From Lachnospiraceae bacterium (lineage in GTDB: Bacteria > Bacillota > Clostridia > Lachnospirales > Lachnospiraceae): a DNA stretch of 14,424 bases. Below the pieces are notes generated by a model. It ran no database searches. It saw nothing but the letters and a program-made list of their open reading frames with translations, and was not told where the DNA came from. This document shows, piece after piece, positions 1 through 7,206 of the stretch (within the stretch, counting starts at the first letter, position 1; every line of letters begins with the position of its first letter). The position numbers and the translations under genes were made by a program. The DNA lies in NCBI GenBank assembly GCA_900769115.1, contig CAAGFJ010000020.1:1-14424 (forward strand). Direction: 5' to 3'.

Positions 1-110
1 GTTGCGTGTGATGAGTAGCGAGAGCGTGCCTGCGATGATAATGTTATATCCCAAACAACCGATTCACAATCTAATATTTCGCGCGTCCGTTCACTTACGC
101 TGTGCAAGGG
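1..110 (+). repeat. Dispersed intergenic repeat, copy A (left edge)
   Basis: This stretch matches, in inverted orientation, the sequence just after aspartate kinase at the other end of the window (14142-14241), at roughly 85% identity by eye apart from one 8-base gap. The longest shared blocks are at 91-110, 38-52 and 53-66. The copy may continue left of the window. It lies directly downstream of the acetyltransferase gene, whose stop codon is at 119-121. A reading frame covers it, but that frame has no recognisable protein and runs antisense into the acetyltransferase, so I treat the stretch as non-coding. Confidence 0.8.
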
Positions 111-118
111 TGAATGTC

Positions 119-703
119 TTAAAGGGAGAAAAGTTCACGTACTTCATCATACGTCTTAATCGGTTTCATATGCCCGGTCGGTATTCCAATCATTTTCTCC
201 ATGACAACAACCTGATACCAGCGGTCAAACTTGTATCCGGCATAATCCATACATCCCAACATCTGATATCCCATCTTCTCATGAAATGCCACACTGTTAT
301 AGATCTTCTTCTCCTCTTCGCTTGGCGGTGGCGTGATCAGTGCAACCGTCTTGATCACACCCTGTGCTTTGAGGATCTCTTCCATTAACGAATATAACTT
401 CGCACCGATCTGATGTCCTCTTACCGTATGATCTAAATACACCGTCATCTCTGCACCCCAATGGTATGCCGCTCTTGGATGAAATGCTCCTGCATAGGAA
501 TATCCCACAATCTTTCCATCCATTTCTGCTACCAGATACGGATACTTTTCCAATGTATGTGCAATCCGGCTCTTAAATTCCACAAGAGACGGAACATCAT
601 ATTCATAAGTAATTGCAGTCTCCTCCACATAATATGCATATATATCCAACAATGCCTGTGCATCTTCTATGGCTGCTGTTCGTATTGTAATCTCTGAATC
701 CAT
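119..703 (-). CDS. GNAT-family N-acetyltransferase (phosphinothricin/amino-acid acetyltransferase type)
   Basis: This is a 194-residue acetyltransferase likely to move an acetyl group from acetyl-CoA to the amino group of a small molecule. The acetyl-CoA pyrophosphate loop is visible at residues 95-101 (RGHQIGA), after a beta-strand with an acidic residue (GAEMTVYL, 83-90). The later NSVAFHEKMGYQ stretch (136-147) is the usual C-terminal GNAT motif found in the PAT/MnaT (YncA) branch. The ATG at 703 has an AAAGGAG about 9 bases upstream. The length is slightly over the usual 165-185 residues because of a C-terminal tail. The gene stands alone, downstream of the antiporter gene on the same strand. 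The family is clear. The substrate cannot be told from sequence, and resistance to phosphinothricin should not be assumed. Confidence 0.88.
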   Translation of the reverse strand: MDSEITIRTAAIEDAQALLDIYAYYVEETAITYEYDVPSLVEFKSRIAHTLEKYPYLVAEMDGKIVGYSYAGAFHPRAAYHWGAEMTVYLDHTVRGHQIGAKLYSLMEEILKAQGVIKTVALITPPPSEEEKKIYNSVAFHEKMGYQMLGCMDYAGYKFDRWYQVVVMEKMIGIPTGHMKPIKTYDEVRELFSL

Positions 704-765
704 GTATTCTTACTCCTTTGTATGAATTATTCACCTGATACCTTCCACCTCGCACTTTGGCGCTA

Positions 766-774
766 TTGTACCAC
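766..774 (-). promoter_or_regulatory. Possible extended -10 promoter of the acetyltransferase gene
   Basis: Read on the minus strand, the sequence is TGGTACAAT, an extended -10 element (TGn plus TACAAT) about 60 bases before the acetyltransferase start. No convincing -35 box is seen. A short weak hairpin ending in a T-run (about 776-797, stem AAGCA/TGCTT) lies just upstream and may terminate the antiporter transcript. Confidence 0.35.
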
Positions 775-807
775 AAAAAGCAAATGCCTGCTTCGCAGTC
801 ATATCAT

Positions 808-1989
808 CTAATCATTCGCTTCAAGCAGCCTCTTATAAGAAAGGTCAATCGCAAACGCTCCAAGCGGTGCCGTTAATACGATTGCCAATACTGCTACCGT
901 CAGCACGGTATCTCCACAGGCAAAACCAAGGGATAACGGAATGCCGCCAATTGCAGCCTGCACCGTTGCCTTTGGCGTATATGCCAGCATTGTAAATAAC
1001 CGTTCTTTCCATGCAAGCTCTGTCCTCACCAGACAACAAAACACTCCGCACATCCGAAATAGCAGCGCTCCTATAATAACCAGCAATGCGTTCCAGCCTA
1101 CATGACCCAGATACCCAATATTCACCGTTGCACCCACTAATACAAACAGGAATACTTCGGCTGCTACCCACAGCTTTCCATACTTAACGGATAACCGGAC
1201 TGCTACCGGTTCTCTCTTCTTTCGCAGACCAATTCCAATAAACATAATGGCAATCAAGGCTGAAAAAGTGATCGGTGTGGCAAGAGAATCCTCAGCCACA
1301 ACTAACAAAAAGGAAATACTTAGAATGATCAGCACCTTTGCCGTATCCCGGATATGCACTTTTTCAAAATATTTTGCTAATGCGATACCAAGGATCAGCC
1401 CCAGCCCAATTCCCAATACAATAGATACCGGAATGTTGACAAAACGCAGTACCGAAGCACCCTCTCCCTGCATCATGCCTGTAAATGTAGCGAACAATAC
1501 GATAACATATACATCATCTACCGATGCCCCTGCTAAGATCAACTGTGGGATACCTTTCTTCACCCCATAACCTTCCTCCATCAGCTTTACCATACGGGGA
1601 ACAACCACTGCCGGGGATACTGCTGCAAGCACAGCTCCTAATATTGCAGCCTCCAATAACGACATTCCCATAAGTCGTGGTGCCAGTAATAAGATTCCCA
1701 GCAATTCAAAGCTTGCCGGAACAAAGCACATCCGAATTGCCGGCCGTCCAATCTTCTTCAATCCGGACAGATTCAGTCCTAATCCGGCTCTCGTCAGAAT
1801 AATGATAAGTGCAATCTTTCTTAGCTCGGAAGAGATTCCAAGAATACTGTCATCTAACAGATTACACACATATGGACCTAATACCATTCCCGTAATTAAC
1901 ATACCGAGCAGACTCGGCAACTTCACCTTCTGACACAGCCATCCCATTGCCATACCAACTATTAGAATCAACGCAATACTTAACAACAT
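808..1989 (-). CDS. Cation:proton antiporter (CPA family), under a fluoride riboswitch
   Basis: This is a 393-residue integral membrane protein of the sodium/proton exchanger fold, with hydrophobic segments along its whole length. The family's Asp pair is visible at 158-159 (GASVDDV), after the unwound-helix-like VSPAVVVPRM stretch (124-133). A conserved TPKATVQAAIGG segment is at 338-349. The ATG at 1989 was chosen because AAGGAGGA ends 6 bases upstream. The frame stays open to a GTG at 2109 and includes an ATG at 2088 with its own GGAG, so a longer form is possible, but the extension is hydrophilic and unlike the family. It lacks the C-terminal TrkA-N/TrkA-C domains of Kef proteins. A fluoride riboswitch precedes it, which suggests a role in fluoride tolerance, perhaps by restoring ion or pH balance or by moving fluoride. 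That role is inferred. Confidence 0.88.
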   Translation of the reverse strand: MLLSIALILIVGMAMGWLCQKVKLPSLLGMLITGMVLGPYVCNLLDDSILGISSELRKIALIIILTRAGLGLNLSGLKKIGRPAIRMCFVPASFELLGILLLAPRLMGMSLLEAAILGAVLAAVSPAVVVPRMVKLMEEGYGVKKGIPQLILAGASVDDVYVIVLFATFTGMMQGEGASVLRFVNIPVSIVLGIGLGLILGIALAKYFEKVHIRDTAKVLIILSISFLLVVAEDSLATPITFSALIAIMFIGIGLRKKREPVAVRLSVKYGKLWVAAEVFLFVLVGATVNIGYLGHVGWNALLVIIGALLFRMCGVFCCLVRTELAWKERLFTMLAYTPKATVQAAIGGIPLSLGFACGDTVLTVAVLAIVLTAPLGAFAIDLSYKRLLEAND

Positions 1990-2036
1990 ATATTTTCCTC
2001 CTTCTATATGCAGTCTGCTCATCCGCTCGACAGCAT

Positions 2037-2059
2037 AAAAAGTCGCTTGCGACTCTTTT
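2037..2059 (-). terminator. Small hairpin with U-run in the antiporter leader
   Basis: On the minus strand AGTCGCAAGCGACT forms a short stem-loop followed by TTTT, about 50 bases before the preferred antiporter start. It could be a second weak terminator behind the riboswitch terminator or merely structure in the leader. If the protein starts at 2088 or 2109 it would be inside the coding region. Confidence 0.35.
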
Positions 2060-2149
2060 GTGCCCGTGCAGAATTGCAAAGTAATCATCTTCTTCTCCTC
2101 AAAGTGCACATCCTTAGCGGAGCGTTTTTGCTTTATAGGACTTTCCTAT

Positions 2150-2200
2150 AAAAAAAGCTGACAGCTTCTGCGTTACGCTTAACACAGAAGTCATCAGCTT
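2150..2200 (-). terminator. Intrinsic terminator, expression platform of the fluoride riboswitch
   Basis: On the minus strand a stem of about 20 base pairs with a small internal loop (arms at about 2181-2200 and 2155-2174) is followed by seven T. The 5' arm is the same sequence as the 3' half of the fluoride aptamer (2185-2198), so aptamer folding and terminator folding exclude each other. This predicts that fluoride binding blocks termination and allows transcription of the antiporter gene. Confidence 0.85.
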
Positions 2201-2250
2201 AATAAGCGGTTCAAGTATTCACTACTTAGGGAGAACTTCATTCCCTTCCT
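2185..2250 (-). promoter_or_regulatory. Fluoride riboswitch (crcB motif)
   Basis: The minus strand carries the crcB-motif core. A first hairpin (2228-2246, GGGAAUGAAGUUCUCCC) is followed by a linker, then ACCGCUUAUUAAGC and GCUGAUGACUUCUG (ending at 2185). The loop bases GAAGU can pair with ACUUC in the 3' part, as in the known fluoride aptamer pseudoknot. As I recall the Thermotoga aptamer, the same positions are GAGGCC/GGCCUC, so the pairing would be kept by covariation. The class is known to control fluoride exporters (CrcB/Fluc, EriC-F) and also cation/proton antiporters, which fits the downstream gene. A promoter abuts the aptamer and a terminator overlaps its 3' side. Confidence 0.9.
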
Positions 2251-2253
2251 ATT

Positions 2254-2283
2254 AAAATAGCACACCCGATACCAAATTGGCAA
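2254..2283 (-). promoter_or_regulatory. Promoter of the fluoride riboswitch/antiporter transcript
   Basis: The minus strand has a -35-like TTGCCA (2278-2283), an 18-base spacer and TATTTT (2254-2259), preceded by TGc to give an extended -10 element. Transcription would begin near 2247, right at the start of the aptamer. Confidence 0.6.
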
Positions 2284-2339
2284 GACTTTCTTTCCATAAG
2301 GGTTGATGAAAAAGGATCGTCTCCTATTACCTGTATATA

Positions 2340-4985
2340 TTACATTGCTTTCGCATACAGATCCGCAATCTCTTCCTGTGTAAATACCACCGGATTATTT
2401 GCTACACCTGCTGCAGATACTTTCATACAGTTCTCTGCCATCCAAGGAATATCTTCCTTCGATAAGCCAAGATCCGATAACGTACATTCCATATCCAGAT
2501 TCCGTAATAAAGTACGGATCTTCGGTGCAAGATCCTTTGAAGTCACACCACCAAAGATTCTTGCAATCTTAGCAAACTTGAAATGATCTCCTTTTTCGGA
2601 TGCTTCAATCACAACCGGCGTCAAGGCTGCAAGACCTTTGCCGTGTACGATATCCTTCAAGCCGCTTGCCGGATGTTCCATACCATGTGCTAACGTAACA
2701 CCTGCTGTATTGATCACCATACCACCAATGGTTGATGCCAACGTGATCTTCTCCCAGGCTTCCTTACCTCCCTCACCACGGTATACCTTCACAAGATTAT
2801 CTGCGATCAATTCCATTGCATACACACTAAGCGCATCGGTAAATGGCTGTGCAATCTTTGATGTATATGCCTCAATACAATGACACAACGCATCGAATCC
2901 AACGGATGCTAACACATGCTTTGGCATTGTCATCATGCACTCCGGATCAACAATGGATACCTTTGCCACAATGGCATTGCAACGAAGAGACTTCTTATCT
3001 CCATTTTCCGGATTGGTAAGTACTGCAAATCCATTACCTTCAGAACCCGTACCGCAGGTAGTCGGAATCAATACAAGCGGTAATGCCGTATCACTCTTCA
3101 ATCTGCCGTAGATATAATCATTGATATCTCCGTCATTTAATGCCAGGAATGCAATTGCTTTCGCACAGTCCATGATCGAACCACCACCGATTGCAACAAC
3201 CACATCACAACCGTTATCCTTTGCAAACTGTGCACCTTCGATTGCTGTTGTCGTGAGCGGATTCTGTGCTACCTTATCGAACAATACATGCTCGATTCCA
3301 GCCTGTTTCAGGCTGTCTGCCACCTTATCATACAGACCGGACTTCTTCGCGCTGCTCCGTCCGGTTACCACCAATGCCTTATTACCATACGGCTTTGTAA
3401 GCGAACCTGTCTCTAACACTTTACCACAGCCAAATACCACATTGACCGGAAGGAAATAATTAAATGCGATTGCAGGAGCAGCTTCTTCCTCAGCCTCCAC
3501 AGAAACCGTATCCAATGCTTTCTGCAATGCTGCATCCACATCATCATTTTCTTCTTCCTCATCTGAACTAACATCCACATGAGATGCAAATTTCTCTTTG
3601 TATTTTAACTTACAGACAATAAAGAATACAACACCCAGCAGTGACCATCCTCCGGCCATTGCCCATTCCTGAACAACTAATGTACTTCCTGATCCCGGAA
3701 TCATATACATAACAACCATGAAACCAGACATCAATACTGCCATAACTCCAACAAACTTATAATGTTTTACCTTGTATGGCCGCTTCATATCCGGTGCTTT
3801 GCTTCTTAATATAATGAAGGAAAGTGCCACCATACAATATGCCAGACAGCAGCCAAAGTTACCTGCATCTACGATCCATACTAACATTTTACGACCAAAT
3901 AATGGAGCTAATACAGAAAGAATACCAATCAGATACAATGCATTGACAGGAGTCTTATACTTTGGATGTAACTTAGCAAAGGTTCTTGGAATCATATAGG
4001 ATTCTGCCATCGAATACATTGCCCGGCTGCCGCCGATCAGGAAAGAATTCCAGCTTGTAATAATACCACACATACCACCAATGATCAGAACCTTTGACAT
4101 CATACTGCTGTTAAATGCTTTTGCCATTGCATCTGCAGTAACCAGTCCGGAACCTTCCATGGATGCTGCAATATCAGACGCATTCATGACATAACCAACG
4201 CCTACAATAATCAGCGCATAGAACGCAACCGCCAACACAATAGAAAGAATCATAATCTTTCCAATCTTCTTAAGTGGTACATTGATCTCTTCTGCCGCCT
4301 GTGGAATTACATCAAAACCGATAAAGAAGAATGGTGTCATAACAGCAACACTCATGATCGCTTTCAAAGAAGTTACCGTGTCCTCACTTGCAAACAACTG
4401 TGGCTGCAGGTTACTCATATCTCCTGAAACAGCAGATGCTACTACTAACAGGATACCAACACCACCAATAATAACCGTAAGCACCGTCTGTAAGATTGCG
4501 GCGGTCTTCGCACCTTTAATATTGATAAAGGTAATAAAGATTGCTACGATCATGGCAACTGCCAACCAGCTTGCATAGATATCAAAGCCAGCTACTGTAT
4601 ACAGATATCCTTTCAAAAACTTAGGATAGATATAAGTAATAATGGTTGGAAGTGCACATGCTTCAAAACATACTACACTGACATATCCTAAGATAATCGC
4701 CCATGTACAGATAAAAGACCCGATTGGTCCCATCGCCTTATAGCTGAATACATGCTCGCCACCACACTGCGGAAGTGCTGCGGTAAGCTCTGCATAAGTA
4801 AGACCTACAAAGAAGATCATTACTCCTCCTAAAGCAAAACCAATTGCTGCTCCTATTACACCACCACGGGAAATCCAGTCACCGGTTGATACGACCCAGC
4901 CCCAGCCGATCATCGCACCAAACGCAATGACTAAGATGTCCCATGCACTAAATACTTTGTCAAATTCCGATTTTTTCTTTTCCAT
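2340..4985 (-). CDS. APC-family amino acid/amine permease fused to an iron-containing alcohol dehydrogenase
   Basis: This is one open frame of 881 residues. Residues about 10-465 are an APC permease with many membrane spans: the helix-1 glycine-rich signature is at about 22-36 (FGAMIGWGWVV) and YAELTAALPQCGGEHVF is at 64-80. An acidic linker follows (471-501, 14 Asp/Glu in 31 residues). Residues about 507-881 are a complete group III alcohol dehydrogenase with the nucleotide loop GGGSIMD (600-606) and the four metal ligands Asp698, His702, His767 and His781. There is no Met between 442 and 605, so a separate dehydrogenase start at ATG is not available. Each half has its family's normal length. 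The dehydrogenase would face the cytoplasm and could reduce an aldehyde made from the imported substrate, for example succinate semialdehyde to 4-hydroxybutyrate (inferred). The start at 4985 has only a modest AAAGGG. The gene follows two operon genes on the same strand. Confidence 0.9.
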   Translation of the reverse strand: MEKKKSEFDKVFSAWDILVIAFGAMIGWGWVVSTGDWISRGGVIGAAIGFALGGVMIFFVGLTYAELTAALPQCGGEHVFSYKAMGPIGSFICTWAIILGYVSVVCFEACALPTIITYIYPKFLKGYLYTVAGFDIYASWLAVAMIVAIFITFINIKGAKTAAILQTVLTVIIGGVGILLVVASAVSGDMSNLQPQLFASEDTVTSLKAIMSVAVMTPFFFIGFDVIPQAAEEINVPLKKIGKIMILSIVLAVAFYALIIVGVGYVMNASDIAASMEGSGLVTADAMAKAFNSSMMSKVLIIGGMCGIITSWNSFLIGGSRAMYSMAESYMIPRTFAKLHPKYKTPVNALYLIGILSVLAPLFGRKMLVWIVDAGNFGCCLAYCMVALSFIILRSKAPDMKRPYKVKHYKFVGVMAVLMSGFMVVMYMIPGSGSTLVVQEWAMAGGWSLLGVVFFIVCKLKYKEKFASHVDVSSDEEEENDDVDAALQKALDTVSVEAEEEAAPAIAFNYFLPVNVVFGCGKVLETGSLTKPYGNKALVVTGRSSAKKSGLYDKVADSLKQAGIEHVLFDKVAQNPLTTTAIEGAQFAKDNGCDVVVAIGGGSIMDCAKAIAFLALNDGDINDYIYGRLKSDTALPLVLIPTTCGTGSEGNGFAVLTNPENGDKKSLRCNAIVAKVSIVDPECMMTMPKHVLASVGFDALCHCIEAYTSKIAQPFTDALSVYAMELIADNLVKVYRGEGGKEAWEKITLASTIGGMVINTAGVTLAHGMEHPASGLKDIVHGKGLAALTPVVIEASEKGDHFKFAKIARIFGGVTSKDLAPKIRTLLRNLDMECTLSDLGLSKEDIPWMAENCMKVSAAGVANNPVVFTQEEIADLYAKAM

Positions 4986-5015
4986 CTGCCATCAACCCTT
5001 TCTCACGTATTTGTC

Positions 5016-5093
5016 TGAATAAAGGAGAAAGGCGTCAAAAAAACAGGGTATCTGTCTCTTTAACGCCTTTGTTAAATGTAAATGCTTTATTCA
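5016..5093 (-). terminator. Long hairpin between the kinase-like and fusion genes (possible terminator/attenuator)
   Basis: Arms 5028-5046 and 5052-5070 can form a 19-bp RNA stem on the minus strand (with a few G-U pairs) around a 5-base loop. Outer arms TGAATAAAG (5016-5024) and its complement (5085-5093) add a further 9-bp pairing. The seven-U run lies inside the stem's 3' arm rather than after it, so it is not a textbook terminator. It could be an attenuator, a processing site or a stabilising structure. Confidence 0.6.
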
Positions 5094-5094
5094 T

Positions 5095-5123
5095 ACTATA
5101 TTAATCTTCAAATCTCAAATCAA
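5095..5123 (-). promoter_or_regulatory. Candidate promoter for the permease-dehydrogenase gene
   Basis: On the minus strand TTGATT (5118-5123), a 17-base spacer and TATAGT (5095-5100) are seen, starting within the last codons of the kinase-like gene. The start point would be near 5088, at the beginning of the long hairpin. This is by-eye consensus matching only. Confidence 0.45.
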
Positions 5124-5694
5124 TCAACTGCAGGATATATTCTGCTGTCTTCTCTAACCCTAATACACTCGAATCGATCATCATATGTCTGGTATGACAA
5201 TCACTCATATCCGAACCGGTCATATATTCATATCTTGACTTCAACATGCCATCATTATATTTGACCAGCTCCTGTGCTTCCTTCCGGGATACTCCTCTTT
5301 GTTCCATAATATGCTGTATCCGGTATTCCTCCGGTGCATAGATAAATATATTAATGCAGTCATCGCGATCTTTTAAGATATAATTCGAACAACGTCCGAT
5401 GATCACGCAAGAGGATTTCTTTGCAAATTTCTGAATTACCTCAAACTGTGTATAGATGACACGGTTCGTCAGATTCGCATATCTTGGTCCGAAACTCGTA
5501 TCAAATTCATATTTGACCTTATCTCCGGAATCTGCTTTCTCTACCAGCTCCCGGTCGACACCTAACTGATCGACCACCTTGTCTACTAACGCTCTGTCAT
5601 AGAACGGGATTCCAAGAGACTCTGCAACCAATTTTCCAATATCCGGGCCGCCACTTCCGTATTCACAGCCAATATTTACAATAAAGTGTTTCAT
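5101..5694 (-). CDS. Cytidylate-kinase-like P-loop family protein
   Basis: This is a 197-residue cytoplasmic protein. The N-terminal loop GCEYGSGGPDIGK (9-21) is the variant phosphate-binding loop of the cytidylate-kinase-like family, which differs from the classical GxxGxGKS. FYDRALVDKV (31-40) and CVIIGRCSNYIL (96-107) also fit that family, as does IFIYAPEEYRIQHIMEQRGVSRKEA (116-140), the region that in related kinases carries a lid. The ATG at 5694 has AGGAGAG 6 bases upstream. It begins 55 bases after the ArgD-like aminotransferase gene, so the two are probably co-transcribed. True CMP kinase (Cmk) is usually longer (about 220 residues) and carries a standard loop, so the substrate here is unknown. 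It might phosphorylate a pathway product or have a regulatory role; neither is shown. Confidence 0.82.
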   Translation of the reverse strand: MKHFIVNIGCEYGSGGPDIGKLVAESLGIPFYDRALVDKVVDQLGVDRELVEKADSGDKVKYEFDTSFGPRYANLTNRVIYTQFEVIQKFAKKSSCVIIGRCSNYILKDRDDCINIFIYAPEEYRIQHIMEQRGVSRKEAQELVKYNDGMLKSRYEYMTGSDMSDCHTRHMMIDSSVLGLEKTAEYILQLIDLRFED

Positions 5695-5749
5695 TTACAT
5701 CTCTCCTATCTCTCTGTGCAATATCACATTATATAAGTAAGAATGCTTT

Positions 5750-6961
5750 CTATAATGCTTCTACTGCTTCCTTAATAATCTCGTATGCTTTATCACATTC
5801 CTCTTCGGATACGATAAGCGGTGGGATCAAACGGATGATATGCGCTCCAATTGCTGTGATCAGTAACTTACGATCTAAGCATCCATGTTTTACTTCCACA
5901 CCATTAACGCTGTCATCAAATTCCACACCAACTAACAAGCCCTGATGTCTGACTTCCTTAACATGTGGAAGTTTCTCTAACTTCGCAGCGAAGTAATCAC
6001 CCATCTTCTTGGCATTGCCTGCCAGGTCTCTGTCTAATAACTCATTTACTTCTGCAAGTGCTGCTGCACAGCTTACCGGATGTCCACCAAAGGTAGTTCC
6101 ATGAGAACCCGGTGTAAATGCTTTCGCAACCTCTGCAGTTGCACAGATGGCACCGATCGGCATTCCTCCACCTAAGCCCTTTGCCATAGATACGATATCC
6201 GGCTTAATTCCATAATTCATATAAGACATGACCGCTCCGGTTCTGCACCATCCGGTCTGCACTTCATCGATCAGGAGCAGCATACCCTTCTCATCACAGA
6301 ACTCACGAAGTCCTTTCATGAATTCCATTGTTGCAGGATGTACACCGCCTTCACCCTGTACCGGCTCCACCATGATAGCAATGGTATTCTCTGTACATGC
6401 ATTCTTAAATGCTTCCAGATCATTATATGGTGCATAGGAGAAACCGTAGGTCATCGGACCAAATCCAACCTGACATCCATTGCCCGGCTGACCAGTTGCT
6501 GACATTGCTCCGAAGGTTCTTCCATGGAATCCCATCTTAGCCGTTACGATATGATACTTATTCGGGCCATACTTCTCAATTCCATACTTACGGGCCATCT
6601 TGATCATCGCCTCGTTGGCCTCTGTTCCGGAATTCTGATAAAAGATCTTATCCATACCGATCGTCTCACAAACCTTCTCAGCTAACAATGCCTGTGGAAT
6701 GGTATATGGATAATTGAAGGTGTGCATAATGTCACTTACCTGATCCTTTACAGCAGCCACAACCTTCTCATTACAGCTACCTGCATTGTTTACAGCAATT
6801 CCTGCATAAAAATCCAAGTATGGCTCGCCATTCTCATCATATATATACATGTCCTTTGCTGTCTCAGCAAGAAAATCGAAACGCTCATAAGTCTCGATCA
6901 TGTATTTGTTTACTTTGTCCTTGATGTCCTGTGCGCTTAATCCTGTGTCTTTTAACTTCAT
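5750..6961 (-). CDS. Class III aminotransferase, acetylornithine/ornithine-type
   Basis: This is a 403-residue PLP enzyme of fold type I, close to ArgD/ornithine aminotransferases. Cofactor-binding features are NSGTEANEAMIKMAR (110-124), FHGRTFGAMSATGQ (145-158), Asp232 in LLLIDEVQTGWCRTG and the Schiff-base Lys261 in SMAKGLGGGMP. The ATG at 6961 has AGGAGG 8 bases upstream. No other arginine-synthesis gene is nearby. Its operon instead holds the kinase-like gene and probably the permease-dehydrogenase, and a PuuR-like regulator gene lies upstream. A catabolic role on ornithine, GABA, putrescine or a similar omega-amine is therefore as likely as arginine synthesis, so I give no gene symbol. 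It lies behind a strong promoter with a candidate operator at the start point. Confidence 0.85.
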   Translation of the reverse strand: MKLKDTGLSAQDIKDKVNKYMIETYERFDFLAETAKDMYIYDENGEPYLDFYAGIAVNNAGSCNEKVVAAVKDQVSDIMHTFNYPYTIPQALLAEKVCETIGMDKIFYQNSGTEANEAMIKMARKYGIEKYGPNKYHIVTAKMGFHGRTFGAMSATGQPGNGCQVGFGPMTYGFSYAPYNDLEAFKNACTENTIAIMVEPVQGEGGVHPATMEFMKGLREFCDEKGMLLLIDEVQTGWCRTGAVMSYMNYGIKPDIVSMAKGLGGGMPIGAICATAEVAKAFTPGSHGTTFGGHPVSCAAALAEVNELLDRDLAGNAKKMGDYFAAKLEKLPHVKEVRHQGLLVGVEFDDSVNGVEVKHGCLDRKLLITAIGAHIIRLIPPLIVSEEECDKAYEIIKEAVEAL

Positions 6962-7101
6962 ATTCGTATCCTCCTATATGTGTATGTATTATAATATTGT
7001 TCCGTTCCATCTGGTTCTCCAGGTGTTACATCCAATAAATACGTTCCCAGAATTCAGATTTTCGTGCAAGCACGAATCTGTACTCTTCTCATCGTATACA
7101 C

Positions 7102-7147
7102 AAAAAAAGAGCAAGGAACACTTATCCTGTGATAAGCACCCTTGCTC
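7102..7147 (-). terminator. Strong intrinsic terminator in the leader of the ArgD-like gene
   Basis: On the minus strand GAGCAAGG pairs with CCTTGCTC (7140-7147 and 7109-7116), the stem continues through CTTATC/GATAAG with a one-base bulge, and seven T follow (7102-7108). It lies about 25 bases after the predicted start point at about 7171 and 140 bases before the ATG, so it may work as an attenuator. It may also stop transcripts coming from the XRE-cupin gene. Confidence 0.8.
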
Positions 7148-7160
7148 AAATCTTTATCTT

Positions 7161-7173
7161 TTATATTGGACAA
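7161..7173 (-). promoter_or_regulatory. Candidate operator, copy 1 (TTATATTGGACAA)
   Basis: The 13-mer TTATATTGGACAA occurs here and again, identical, at 7389-7401. This copy covers the predicted transcription start of the ArgD-like gene, a position typical for a repressor site. The motif is asymmetric and resembles, from memory, the asymmetric E. coli PuuR site (core TATAATGAACA). The adjacent XRE-cupin regulator is the natural candidate to bind it. Confidence 0.55.
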
Positions 7174-7177
7174 ACAT

Positions 7178-7206
7178 ACAATAGCACTCTCCGACACTCT
7201 TGTCAA
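7178..7206 (-). promoter_or_regulatory. Promoter of the ArgD-like aminotransferase operon
   Basis: On the minus strand a perfect -35 box TTGACA (7201-7206), a 17-base spacer and TATTGT (7178-7183) are present. The expected start is at about 7171, inside operator copy 1. Confidence 0.7.

Noticed and set aside
2..388. Plus-strand 128-residue reading frame at the left edge
   Set aside because: Its first third is the dispersed repeat and the rest is antisense to the acetyltransferase gene; no protein family is recognisable.
845..1171. 108-residue minus-strand frame inside the antiporter gene
   Set aside because: It is the shifted frame of a clear membrane protein gene, with no ribosome binding site or recognisable family.
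5750..6961. Calling this gene argD of arginine biosynthesis
   Set aside because: The sequence fits, but no arginine genes are nearby and the context is catabolic; family resemblance alone cannot settle the substrate.
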